Positions 11,263 through 22,216 of a DNA stretch of 64,000 nucleotides are shown here, one piece after another. This DNA comes from Steromphala cineraria (lineage: Eukaryota; Mollusca; Gastropoda; Trochida; Trochidae): contig OU744737.1 of the NCBI GenBank assembly GCA_916613615.1, positions 4,422,001-4,486,000 of the forward strand, given 5' to 3'. Position numbers and translations under genes: made by a program. The notes beneath the pieces were generated by a model. The model searched no databases, was not told where the DNA came from, and saw nothing but the letters and a program-made list of their open reading frames with translations. The stretch's first letter is position 1; each line of letters starts with the position of its first letter.

Positions 11263-12246
11263 TGTACGGCTCTAGCTACATGTAATTAGCCTTGTAGGTA
11301 CTGTTCACATACTGTTGGCATATGTGTGTATTTAGTAGCATTGCTGTCAGTATAATTACCGTGGTAGCAGCTATGCGTTGAAGGGATGCGTCCTTCGTTA
11401 ATTACCTGAGTTACGGTAATCACTCTTTATGTGAAGGTGTTGTTGCATGTAGCTTTATAGAATGTTCTATCATTTGAGATAATTAATCAGTCGTCGTGTG
11501 AGCACGGCGTGTGGTTATAGCTTGAAGGGTCTGTTGTGCGCTGTCGGCGCGATCGGACATCGGGCTGTTTTAGGCTCTCGTTATTTCTAGCTTTACGTAC
11601 ATCGTAAGATGTGCGCATCTATTTACAAGCCCTTTTTAATTTTTTTGAAAATCGACTAATAACATCAAAGGTACTTCCATAAACAAATGGTATAAGGCAA
11701 GTGTTGTGCGAACTATACGGAGACGTTATGTAAATCGAGCCTCTCTGAAGTTGAAAAGTTTTAGTAATCTTCCTAAGGACATTACATTTATATTTGACGT
11801 ATTTTGAGCGTGTGGGTTCGATCGTGTATGATGTGTAACATGTAAAAACGATAACTAGTACTTTGAATACAGGGGTTATAACGGGATGACGTGAATAAAA
11901 CATGAATATCATTTATAGTAGAGGGGTTGTTTTGACGTGACAGTGTATTTATCCAAATGTTAAAACGAACCAAAAAATGGAAACCATTTACATACATGCC
12001 ATGTAAAAAGATCAACAAACAAATGAACATTACATCTTATTATCTTTAATGGATAAAAGGAAATAGAAAGAATACTACACTGTATAAACAAAGCAGTGTT
12101 GTTATATCATGCCGATCCCCATACAAAGTATGCCTAAATGCATTTAGATGATATGTGTACATGTATTAGTACCTGATAAAGCTGTGCTTCCGTATCGTAT
12201 GTATTTTGTGTATTGTATGCATTGTCTGTTCGCACATGTATATATG
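11263..12246. other. Left interior of the 14.3-kb element, no gene seen
   Basis: Two overlapping minus-strand ORFs of 80-97 codons (11619-12030) have no recognisable domain and are probably chance. The stretch contains no satellite units. Confidence 0.4.
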
Positions 12247-12832
12247 ATTGTAGGACAAAACCCCACCCTGACAAAAGCCCAAGCGGACAAAAGCCCATAG
12301 GACTAAAGCCCACCCTGACAAAACCCCATACCTATTTTCTCATATGGAGACAAAAGCCCACCAATCTTAATTAGTAGAGTAGAGAATGTATTGTTTGTAT
12401 TTTAGTATATGTTGATTACTGACAAGGATGAATAGGTTAAGAAAAATGAGAATAGATTGGAGATAAGTGAGTTGTAAATGTCACTTAAAGTAGGTATAAA
12501 AGAAGCAGAACTTCTCTACTCAGTGTGCATTAAGATGGAAATGGAGATTCTGAAGAACAATAAAGGATGTGTTAAGATTACATTGTTATTTATGACATTT
12601 TTATGTATATTGCAGATGGAGGATCCAGAACTGGTTCAAGACCTCTCACGGTCACATTAACACAAATGATGGTTAAGATGTATTATTATGGAATAAAAGT
12701 TGTTAAAATACAAGTGTGGGGTTTTGTCCTGGTATCTGTGGGATTGGTGTGGGGTTTTGTCAGGGTGGGCTTTAGTCCTATGGGCTTTTGTCCGCGTGGG
12801 CTTTTGTCAGGGTGGGGTTTTGTCCGTACACC
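12247..12832. mobile_element. Iterated-TIR transposon, family A
   Basis: Each end is built from five head-to-tail copies of GGACAAAAGCCCA-like units (12253-12335 and, inverted, 12744-12825), nearly identical between ends over about 80 bp. Outside the array the left end is attgta and the inverse of the right end is ggtgtac. Flanks gtatatatg (12238-12246) and gtatagatg (12833-12841) form a 9-bp duplication with one mismatch. No transposase ORF was seen, so it is non-autonomous. Confidence 0.85.
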
Positions 12833-13068
12833 GTATAGATGGTATCGTGTGTAAGGTTTCGTACGTATAGTGGGTATTGTGCGTGGGTATTTTTTAAATA
12901 TAAATACCAGTTATGGTGAATGCAAATGGGTGAATGTGTTCATGTGTATGCTGGTATGTGTGTAAGTTGATGAATTTGTGTATGACGTGAGGTGCATTAT
13001 TTAAATTTCTAATATTCATTCATATGAATTTGACGATTTAACGGTGTTAAGTGTTTTGTAGACCATAG

Positions 13069-13680
13069 AAATGATAACTGTGGTAATTTGCTTCATAACA
13101 TTTTCACCTGTTGCGTTGGGCATGGAGTAACACCTAGCAAGTGGAAGAAAGGTAGTATAACACCTATCATCGAACCAAGCAGCACTGCCTTAATAAGGCC
13201 CTCAACCTATAAGCCCTATAACATCTTAAGCCAACGTAGAAATGACTGTGATATGAATGACTGTGATATGTAAATATGTTTATAGCTTTGGTTTTTGTTA
13301 GCCTTTTAAGAGCCTTGTATATGTACCTTTTATATGATCTTACTGTCAGTTTAGCTGTATTTTAGAGATTTTAATGTATATTTACATGCATTTTAAGTTG
13401 AATGTGAAAGTGTCTCTCATAAATATAAAATATTCTGTCTTCTGTCTGACCTATAGAGGAATAACATTGCTTTTAATCCCTTGTAAAATATATTGCGACA
13501 TTTTAAACCAAATACTGGCAAAGTACCTAGAAGATAATGACTTAATAAGCGAGGAACAAAACGGATTTAGGAAACAGCGCAGCTTGAAGAACACATATAA
13601 AAATTATATTCAAAAATTCAAAATTGGAAAACAGCTAAACAGAGATCTAAGAAAGGCACCGAAAAAGGCTTTGAAAGGCT
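13069..13680 (+). pseudogene. LINE reverse transcriptase, 5' part (LINE-1 of window)
   Basis: The frame reads GVTPSKWKKGSITPI, then after a 237-bp insertion YRGITLLLIPCKIYCDILNQ and SEEQNGFRKQRS. These are the N-terminal reverse transcriptase blocks of a non-LTR retrotransposon (W-K-x-G...PI, YRGITLL, EEQxGFR). The insertion 13212-13448 is flanked by acctata on both sides. The coding run is broken again at 13681-14278 by family-B element insertion. No endonuclease or 3' end was seen. Clade not assigned. Confidence 0.75.
13212..13448. mobile_element. 237-bp insertion in the LINE RT, 7-bp TSD
   Basis: acctata occurs at 13205-13211 and 13449-13455, and deleting one copy plus the insert rejoins STY to YRGITLL. 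The insert is AT-rich with no long inverted ends, so a short retroposon is likely. Confidence 0.6.
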
Positions 13681-13689
13681 ATGGAAAAC

Positions 13690-14269
13690 GAATGTAGGAA
13701 AAAAAGTAACAGGAAAAAAAGTAACAGGAAAAAAAGTAACGGAAAAAAAAGTAACAGGAAAAAAAGTAACACTTCTTATATAAAGAAACTCTTTAGTAGG
13801 AAATTGAGTTTGAATTATATTAGGATTAGTGTTGATAATCTTGTCATTAAAGACATCACATTTAACATCAAAGGTACTTATTACTTATAACAACATAATT
13901 ACATTGGTATATACTGTTTCCTTCTCACCTGCTCAATTACATCGACATAATACTCTCCCTTAATTGATCATTTGGACTGGCCTCTCTCATTTACTATCAT
14001 CATTTATCATCATATACTAAAATTATTACATAAAATGTATTCCTATTTTACAACGAAATACTGTACTGTAAGTACTGTAACATATATTCAATAAAGAAAT
14101 ATATGGAAGCAATTATATTACATACCGTTACATTACACAATTATATTAAACTCATGAAATATAAAACAAAACAAAAAACTGTTACTTTTTTTCCTGTTAC
14201 TTTTTTTCCTAGCAAAAACTGTTACTTTTTTCCGTTACTTTTTTTCCTGTTACTTTTTTTCCGATCACC
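13690..14269. mobile_element. Iterated-TIR transposon, family B
   Basis: The left end has five units of GGAAAAAAAGTAACA (13697-13770); the right end carries the same units inverted (14181-14262). Outer bases are gaatgta on the left and ggtgatc on the inverse right. atggaaaac flanks it at 13681-13689 and 14270-14278, a perfect 9-bp duplication. Deleting the element and one duplication restores a LINE reading through RLWKTGITGKIYND, which proves the boundaries. An 88-codon ORF over the right end is a by-product of the repeats. Confidence 0.92.
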
Positions 14270-14400
14270 ATGGAAAACTGGGATAACAGGTAAAATCTAC
14301 AACGATGTTAAGGAGAGAGATATTATTTTATTATTGTGTCACGCAAATGTTGACATGTTATATACATAAATTATTATGAAATCTATATATCTATCAAGAC
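14263..14400 (+). pseudogene. LINE reverse transcriptase, continuation
   Basis: It reads WKTGITGKIYNDVK directly after the family-B insertion, continuing the LINE whose 5' part is at 13069-13680. It decays within about 100 bases. Confidence 0.6.
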
Positions 14401-14404
14401 TAAT

Positions 14405-14925
14405 TAATAATGGGGTGTAGCGATCTCAATGCTGATAAATTTAACAGACATATATCTGACAAAGCAGATTTTTCTTGCGGCCATGCCACTGAGGACGCAC
14501 TTCATTACTTTTTCGTCTGTTCAAGATTCGATTCAGTTAGATCCAACGAATTCTATTATACAAATGGCTTTTCATTAGAAACAATTTTATATGGCCACCC
14601 ATCTTTGAATACTGTTACCCAATCTGAAATTCTAAAATCAGTACATCTATTTATAATCGAAACTAAACGTTTTGACTGAACATGTATGATACTGACTGCG
14701 GATATCAAAAATGTATTCAGCCATCATCTCCAATCTATAATGAATTTATTTCCAGTTTTACTACCTGTATTATAATTCTTAGACACCATGTTACTATAAG
14801 TCGCTCTTGTCATGATCATGTTCATATATTTTGTTGTTGGAGCGGTCTTCACATAAGCTCACACGAGCTTGTTGACCAATCCAGTTCATGTATCTTTTCA
14901 TGGAATAAATACGTTTAAACCACTA
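14405..14925 (+). pseudogene. LINE 3' fragment, C-terminal Cys-rich domain and 3' end
   Basis: The protein tail contains CSDLNADKFNRHIS and CGHATEDALHYFFVC, the C-x-C-G...H-x4-C module ending this LINE family; the same tail occurs at 17760-18031 and 21760-22036. The 3' region keeps gagcggtcttcacataagc and ends in aataaatacgtttaaac, as in the other copies. It is a 5'-truncated copy. Confidence 0.8.
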
Positions 14926-15440
14926 ATTAATACCGTGTCATGTTATAAAGTTCGACCAGCCGTCTGACGGTTCTGCAGATGGTTATCACAACAACGTGTC
15001 ACTGTGTCGCGTCCCTGTCTGACTTGAGCTGCAATCTCGCACAATCACACCAACTTCCTCCTTCTAATTGAATGTTTATTCATTTCAAGTACATTTGGTG
15101 GCTGATTTGATCAGTTGATTTAGCCTCATTGGGGATTGATTAAACGTAAAAACGTAACAATGCTATGGTTAAGGATTAATCAAGCATTTGCCACAGAGAT
15201 CAAAAGACTGGTCTTTCTTCATTCCGCCAATTCAAGGTTCTTAAGCAGACCTCAAATTTAAATCCTAAAAAATATGAATTTGAAGTCTATCTTGACTGAT
15301 AATCAGTAAATGTCAAAGACGGTAAACATAGTACAGTATTCCCGAGAAACTTCACTGAAAATTGTTGAGTACCAACAATTTATTTGTGCCTTCAAAATTG
15401 GCTCGTAAAAGGTATTTGCTTAGGTCAAAAAATTCTGAAC
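14926..15440. other. Spacer, no gene seen
   Basis: No recognisable coding or repeat signal was found between two LINE fragments. Confidence 0.4.
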
Positions 15441-15464
15441 ACTAAAAAGTAATATAGATGGGCG

Positions 15465-16505
15465 TTGATAATACTAATAACCGCACCTTATTTAACCTCG
15501 CTGTTAGCTAAGTTATCTAATATTTCAGTACAAGAAAAGACATTTCCCTCACTCTGGAAAATAGTGTCCGTCATTCCACTCCATAAGAAAGGTGATGTGC
15601 ACGAATGTTCTAACTACAGATCTGTCGCACTAACGAGTTGTGTCGCTAAGGTTTTCGAAAAATGCGTTTTTAAGTATGTTTTTAATTTCTTTAGGGATAA
15701 CAGTATCTTAACTAATTTACAATCTGGCTTCATGCCTGGCGACTCCAGGGTCAATCAGTTAACACATCTTTATAATTTCATATCGAAGGCAGTGGTCCAA
15801 GGTAAGGAAATTAGAGCAGTAGTATGTGATATTAGTAATGTTTGATAAAGTTTGGCATAAGGGTATCATTCACAAGCTGTATGCGTATGGAATAAGGGGA
15901 GACCTTCTAGAATGCTTTCAGAGTTACCTGGATGGTATAAAACAGAAAGTATCAATAAATGGTTATAGTTCAAGTTTTAGCAACGTAGAAGCGGGCGTAC
16001 CCCAGGGCTTAGCGTTGGGCCCCTTTTGTTCATTATCTATATTAATGACATTGTTGAAGGCATAAACAGTAACATTCGCTTTTTTGCCGATGATACATCC
16101 ATATATGTTATTATAGACGATCATTTCACGGCTGCTGCAACTATAAATCGTGATTTAGAAAAAAATGCAAACTGGGCTAGAAAATGGCAAGTTAGTTTCA
16201 ATCCTAGTAAGACCGAGAGTATGATATTAAGTAGAAAAACGCCAAACTACGTCAAACCGATCTTATCAATGAACGCCTGTAAAAGAAGTTGAAGAGCACA
16301 AACATTTCGGTTTAACACTTTAAAGCGATTGTTCTTGGAAACAACATATACATGAAATGATAAAGAAAATAAGACCAAGGATCAATTGTTTTAGAAGTTT
16401 TAAATACCGTTTATCTCGTAAAACACTAGACACTCTGTACAAATCTTTCATCAATCCATGTACTCTTTGATTATGGTTGTCAGATATGTGTAGCCGTGAT
16501 CGTCT
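15465..16505 (+). pseudogene. LINE reverse transcriptase, core (LINE-2)
   Basis: Three overlapping frames together give the RT core. They include VIPLHKKGDVHECSNYRS, AVVCDISNVFDKVWH (first catalytic Asp), GVPQGLALGP, and FADDTSIY (the catalytic ADD box), then WQVSFNPSKTE. Frameshifts occur near 15840 and 16030. The copy is 5'-truncated at about 15440 (no endonuclease) and is interrupted at about 16505 by another LINE in the opposite orientation, after which it resumes at 17286. The family looks like a CR1/jockey-group element, but the clade is uncertain. Confidence 0.85.
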
Positions 16506-17285
16506 ATCAATCAACTTTATTACACCGAAAGTTTACAAATACACGTAAAGCAAAACGGGATTAACAAGTACAAAATATTTACAAAAGGAGTGAAGTGATC
16601 GTTCTTCCAGCCATTACATTAATTTACAGTGGAAAGAATACATATAATAAATTTACATAGATTTCTTAATTGTGTTACATTGTTAGTTTTGAAAAGTTGA
16701 GACAGTTTGTAAAAGTTGGGTGCAACAGTATAATATTTCTTGAGATATATATTTCTATGTGTAATAAATAATTGACATTCAAATAAATAATGAAATTCGT
16801 CACCAATAGTATTACAAAATGTACAAATTCGATCATTATGATTAATATTTTTCCATCGGCCAGTTTCAATTGGTAATTTATGGTTTGATGTTCTGAATTT
16901 TATTAAAGCAGAAAACATTTTTGGACTTAATTTTCTTTGTAACCATGATATAGTGCAGGTAGATTGTAAACAAGAGTACATATTTCCTTTATTTGATGTC
17001 ATCATTGTTTCATAAATAGATTGCAGAGATTGATCGTGTAGACGTAGTTTTGTAGAATTTTTAAACCAAGAATGGGAGACAGTATTCTGATTAAGCCAAA
17101 TGTTGGAAAAGCCGATATTATCTAAAGTTATTTTAATAAATGACATCCACTTAAAATTCACTTTTCTAGATGTAAAAAGAGATAAACATATCTGATAAAG
17201 TAATGAAAGAGTAGGGTTACACATTCCTGTAACAATTTTAGACCAATAACATAACATTCGTGATTTAATATGTACAATTAGCGGA
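16505..17285 (-). pseudogene. LINE-3, C-terminal fragment nested in LINE-2
   Basis: A 212-codon minus-strand ORF (16619-17257) ends a non-LTR retrotransposon polyprotein. It contains FRTSNHKLPIETGRW, CTFCNTIGDEFHYLFEC and a long basic C-terminus, a common module in invertebrate LINEs. Its 3' end (low coordinates) has a polyadenylation-like aataaa near 16520 on the minus strand. It is 5'-truncated and lies inside LINE-2, whose RT thumb is cut just before and resumes just after. A short cgtgat on both sides may be the target duplication. Confidence 0.8.
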
Positions 17286-18317
17286 CTACTGGGATAACTG
17301 TACTATTGAACAAGCAAATGTGCTGGAAAATCTTCACTTTGATGCATTGAGAACGATTTGTGGTGCAGTTCGAGACACCAGTCATGACAAATTATTCAGT
17401 GAAACTAATTATACCACATTGAAAAACCGAAGGTATCGCTTTAAACTCATTAGTTTTTATAAAATGTACTACGGTATGGCTCCGGACTATTTAAACGAAC
17501 TTGTACCAGGTACAGTATCGGAACTAAGTAACTATAACCTAAGAAACAGTGCTTCCATCCAATCAATCAACTCTAGGATGCATAGATATTCTCTTTCTTT
17601 TTTACCTAGCGTCATTGATTCATGGAACTCTTTACCTATCGCAGTTAAGAATGCCCGATCGGTAACCCAATTTTAAACGATGATCAGCCCAGCTGTATCT
17701 CCAAGTAACTTTGATTTAAATTAGAACTCGCTTTTGTCAAATAATTCATTGCCGCCTCAAGCTCGGATGTAGTGATCTGAATGCAGATAAATATAACCGA
17801 CACATGTCTGAAATATCCAGGTGTTCTTGTGGCCATTTTAATGAAGACGCCCTTCACTACCTGTTTGTTTGTCGCAACTACCATAACCTAAGATCAAATA
17901 TGTATTTCTATACACAAGGATATAATTTGAAAACAGTATTGTACGGAAATGAATCTTTAGATAACAGAACAAACAACGATATCCTCAGGTCCTTACATCA
18001 ATTCAATAGTAAAAGTAATCGCTTTTTATGAGCTCTTACTTATCTGTTCACTAGTAATACATGTATATCTGTTACATATAAAATATCATCTTTACTGCAG
18101 CATATCATATGATAGGCATCTCCAACAACATTATTCTTTAACAGAAACTGATCCGACTATAAAGATGGTTTTATCAATTATATTTTTCTAATTGTATTGT
18201 ATATAATGTTCAGCTTTCTCTGTTGTATTTAGGAGCGGTGTTCCAATAAGCCTTGTGGCTTGTTCACCAATCCATATTTCATTTTATGAAATAAAAATAT
18301 ATGTTTAAACCTTAATA
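17286..18317 (+). pseudogene. LINE-2 continuation: thumb, Cys-rich tail, 3' end
   Basis: It resumes with WDNCTIEQANVLENLHFDAL and continues to NSLPIAVKNARSVTQF, with stops and a damaged stretch at 17670-17770, then CSDLNADKYNRHMSE and CSCGHFNEDALHYLFVC. The order matches the intact stretch at 21074-22036. The 3' end includes gagcggtgttccaataagcc and closes with atatgtttaaacc near 18317. Confidence 0.85.
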
Positions 18318-18395
18318 CTAATAAGGTTCAATGTTAACTATCCTTTCTATCAGACATACATTTTTGATCATTGATTTCAATATATATATAAAAAA

Positions 18396-19220
18396 TATGT
18401 CTTTAAAAAGACACAGCCCTTCACAATCCCGGGAGTTTACCCCTATTCTAATTGTATTGTATATAATGTCCAGCTTTCTCTGTTGTATTTAGGAGCGGTG
18501 TTCAAATAAGCCTTGTGGCTTGTTCACCAATCCATATTTCATTTTATTCAACACAAAAATAGCTCATAGACCTTCTAAATATTGGAATGAACAACACCTC
18601 ACCTCACAATATAGGAATTTACCCCTATATTGCTTGAACTGAAGATAGATAATCGCTTATAGCCCGTCACAATCTGGGAATGGACTACACTAACCCGTCA
18701 ATTGGACACTAAGACCAGCTAAAAGTCCCTCACAATCTAGGAATCGTTCTCTACATTACATAAATTGAAGATAGAAAACCACTCATAGCCCTTCACAAGT
18801 TGGGAATTGACTACACTAACCCGTCAATTGGACACTAAGACCAGCTTAGAGGCCTCAAATTCACAATCTAGGAATCGTTCTCTATATTACATATTGAAGA
18901 TAGAAAACCGCTCATAGCCCTTCACAATCTGGGAATGGCTACACTAACCCGTCAATTGGACACTTATAGACCAGCTAAAAGCCCCTCACAATCTAGGAAT
19001 CGTTCTCTATATTACATAAATTGAAAATAGAAAACCACTCATAGCCCTTCACAAACTGGAAATGGACTATGCTTCTCAGTCACTTGGACACAAATCATTC
19101 CTAGATTGTGATCATTCCAAGTTTGTGCAGGCCTAACAATCTGCAGATTATTTAAACGATCTAGGAATGTTTAAATATTCCTAGATTGTGATATACCCCA
19201 GATGGTGCGTATCAGATACA
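18396..19220. repeat. AATCTAGGAAT-motif tandem array with palindromic end
   Basis: Units of about 120 bp (about 18660, 18785, 18905) each carry two motif blocks, cacaatctgggaatgg and cacaatctaggaatcg. The right side (19085-19200) is a cluster of inverted motif copies, and the inverse right end would start TGTATCTGATACGC at 19220. This parallels the TGTA-plus-GGAAT ends of the 14.3-kb and 2.07-kb elements. The left end was not found. A second copy of the LINE 3' end (about 18449-18548) lies inside it. Confidence 0.6.
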
Positions 19221-20880
19221 CTATAATATAGATACACTCTACAGTACATGTACATGACATACGAACTAGTGAATGTATTTCTATAAAAAAGGCTATGACA
19301 TAAAGTGCATTCTTTTTGGTGCTGTCTACTTATCAAAAGAAGAACATTAAAAAATTGTTCAGTCAGTTCATTCTTTCATAATGGAAACTGGTAGATTTGT
19401 CAAAATCATATAAATTGATCTTTTGAATTATATATCATCGATTAGCATTTGTACGACACATTATTACCCACAGTGAGGTATTGTATCACCATAGTCGCCT
19501 GATTGATGTCACAAAGCTGATTTTTATGTTATGTTATGGGAAGAGGCCTTAATATAAGCTGTGCTTGTTGGCCAATCCTCTTCACCTAATGTACAAGTTA
19601 TGGTGAAATAAATATGTTTAAACCACTAGTGAATGTAATTTCTGTAGCAAAAATTAATGCAGGCCATCCAACATTGTTCCAATATCCCCTCAGTCGAGCA
19701 GAAATATAAAAACATTTCTGCTTTCATGTTTGCAAAATTTGAATACCGGTATGTAAATGGCAATTATTGATTACTGTTTCAAAACGTCGGTAAAGTTATT
19801 TTTGAAAACCATGCATTAAGGTTTTGATGCTATTCACATGAATCTCAATTAATTAAGCACATCCGGTTAACCAAGAAAGAAGATATACATCTACTACTGC
19901 AATCAATCAGTTTATTTGTTTTAACACATAATCCAAGTGACTAATCAGGGCAATGATGTCACCTCGCTGATTACGACAATCGCAGTTGCTTCCTGTCGGC
20001 CAGACTGACATCTCACATTGACCCCTTTTTCTGTCTCCATCTAAATATAAACTGTCTTGATTAGTCTTTATTTTTCTATTATTTTATAATAAATATAACC
20101 CTCTTCTTCACCATTCCATTTCAAATTCCGATTAATTTTATTTTTTTACCACTTTAGAACTTTCATTAACTTTATGTCTATGACCTATTCTAATTGTAAT
20201 GCCCCATATATTGGAAATAACCAAGGTATAGGCCCCACGTTGTTGACATCACCGAATGGTGGAAGAAGATTTGAAACTCCAATCCAACAACAATATTATT
20301 GACTCTTTGTATTATAAACATGTAGAAAAACATTCATCACGAAAACAACGCATTTTGTTAAAAAGCACTAATAAGGAAATGGCTTATTAATCGAGGAGTA
20401 TATAGCCTATCGTTGCCTTGACGATACCGCCGTGACTAGTCTCACAAAAAAAACCATGTTATTAAATTACCAACTAGTTACAAACTTGTAAATATTACAC
20501 AAAATGAAAAGACATTATTTTAAACAGAACTTCATAATTTGAGTGATGAAAAATTGAGAGGACTATTTAATATTGTAATATATGGCGTATATTTCACCTG
20601 AATGATCTAATCTTGTAATATCAAGAACATTAACGATATACTTATATACTCTGAAACTCTATTTAACATAAAAAAGACATAAATGTTCGAAAAAAATCAT
20701 AAGATAATATAGATATTAAAGATAAAGTTTAGTCTACTAAACTATAGCCTTAATCTTGTAATACCATTTCCATGTACAATTTATTAACATATTCTGAAAG
20801 TCTACTACTTAACACGAAAAAACTTTGATGCTTAACCGAAGTTCATAATGAAATATGACTAGTTCTAAAAAGGAACAGTT
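19221..20880. other. AT-rich spacer with a LINE 3' end
   Basis: 19540-19625 is another LINE-2 family 3' end (aagctgtgcttgttggccaatcc ... aataaatatgtttaaacc, given here in parts). Near 19905 cagtttatttgttttaaca may be the 3' end of a minus-strand LINE. Otherwise no gene or repeat was recognised. Confidence 0.45.
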
Positions 20881-21071
20881 CAAGAAATGGCTATCCAATC
20901 TTGGAATATCGAGCGTTACATTCCTGTGAGTGATATGATCTTGTTCTATCATTGACATATACGATTTATATAAATACTCTGAAAGTCTACTTCACATGAA
21001 AAGACACTAATGATAACCGAAGTCCTTAAAGAAAACTTGGTAGTTGTGAGAAGGGCACAAATCAAGAAATG

Positions 21072-22216
21072 ATGAAGTTATAACATCTGTTGACAGTCAT
21101 AAACACTTAGGTCTCATATTACAACACGATTGTACCTGGAACGAACACATTAATGACATTGCAAAAAAAGTTGCACCCATGGTAAATTGTCTGAGAAGCC
21201 TCAAATATCGTCTAAACCGAAAAACATTAGAAACAATGTACAAACAGTTCATTTTGCCAGTCTTCGATTACTGCAGTCACATATGGGATAATTGCACCAA
21301 ACAGCAAGCGGATATACTTGAAAAGCTTAATCTTGACGCTCTAAGAACCGTGTGTGGTGCTGTTCGAGGCACCAGCCATCATAGGATTTATAAAGAAACT
21401 AATTGTCAACCGCTGTGTCAAAGAAGATATTTTCAAAAAATGACGATGTTTTATAAAATGATCAATAACATAACGCCGAGTTATCTTAGTAATCTTGTAC
21501 CCCCTAGTTTATCGGATGTCTCTGATTATAATTTACGCAATAACACGAATCTTCAAACTATCAACTCTAAAACTGCGAATTATGCACGGTCTTTTCTTCC
21601 AAATACTGTTACATTATGGAATTCATTGCCTTCTGAACAGAGAGAAATACAGTCCCTTTCAAGATTCAAAAATGCACTCCTAAATAATAAAAATACTTAC
21701 TGCCATTTTGATCTAAACAGTGGAAGCAGAGTTTGCCAAATCATTCATTGTCGTCTTCGACTTGAATGCAGTGATCTAAATGCACACAAATACCAACGCT
21801 TTATATCTGAAACCACATCCTGCCCCTGTGGCCATGATTATGAAGACTCTATTCATTACTTTTTCGTATGTCCTATTTTCAACGATATACGACAAACTAT
21901 GTATTTCTACACTAATGGATTTGACCTAAAATCAGTTCTTTTCGGAAATCAAAACTCTTCAGACAGTGTAAACAAAGAACTTATAAATTCTGTGCACATG
22001 TTTATAAATTTAAGTGGCAGATTTGATCCAAAATAGTTTCAAATGACATTTTGACAACTAGAAATGATTGGTGTATTATTCTTTCAGACATGTAATATGA
22101 TTTATTGTATATTCATCATGACATTTTATGTATTTTGTATCCCGGAGCGGCATTGACATAAGCGTCAGCTTGTTTGCCAATCCGGATCCATTTATGGAAA
22201 TAAATATGTTTAAATC
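21072..22216 (+). mobile_element. LINE insertion inside a satellite unit, 13-bp TSD
   Basis: aaatcaagaaatg lies at 21059-21071 and again at 22217-22229; removing the insert and one copy restores a normal ~183-bp satellite unit. The element is a 5'-truncated copy of the LINE-2 family and ends aaataaatatgtttaaatc. Confidence 0.92.
21074..22036 (+). CDS. LINE-2 family RT C-terminus (open, 5'-truncated)
   Basis: The longest uninterrupted LINE coding run in the window, about 320 codons with no start of its own because truncation removed the catalytic RT. It begins inside the palm/thumb (SHKHLGLILQHDCTWNEHI). Next come the thumb helices (FILPVFDYCSHIWDNC, LDALRTVCGAVRGTSH), a linker with YNLRN and LWNSLPSEQREI, and the C-terminal Cys/His module CPCGHDYEDSIHYFFVC, probably for nucleic-acid binding. 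It stops at 22034-22036 and is followed by a ~180-bp 3' UTR. Lack of stops suggests a recent insertion compared with the copies at 14.4 and 15.5-18.3 kb. It cannot mobilise itself. Confidence 0.85.
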   Translation, partial: EVITSVDSHKHLGLILQHDCTWNEHINDIAKKVAPMVNCLRSLKYRLNRKTLETMYKQFILPVFDYCSHIWDNCTKQQADILEKLNLDALRTVCGAVRGTSHHRIYKETNCQPLCQRRYFQKMTMFYKMINNITPSYLSNLVPPSLSDVSDYNLRNNTNLQTINSKTANYARSFLPNTVTLWNSLPSEQREIQSLSRFKNALLNNKNTYCHFDLNSGSRVCQIIHCRLRLECSDLNAHKYQRFISETTSCPCGHDYEDSIHYFFVCPIFNDIRQTMYFYTNGFDLKSVLFGNQNSSDSVNKELINSVHMFINLSGRFDPK

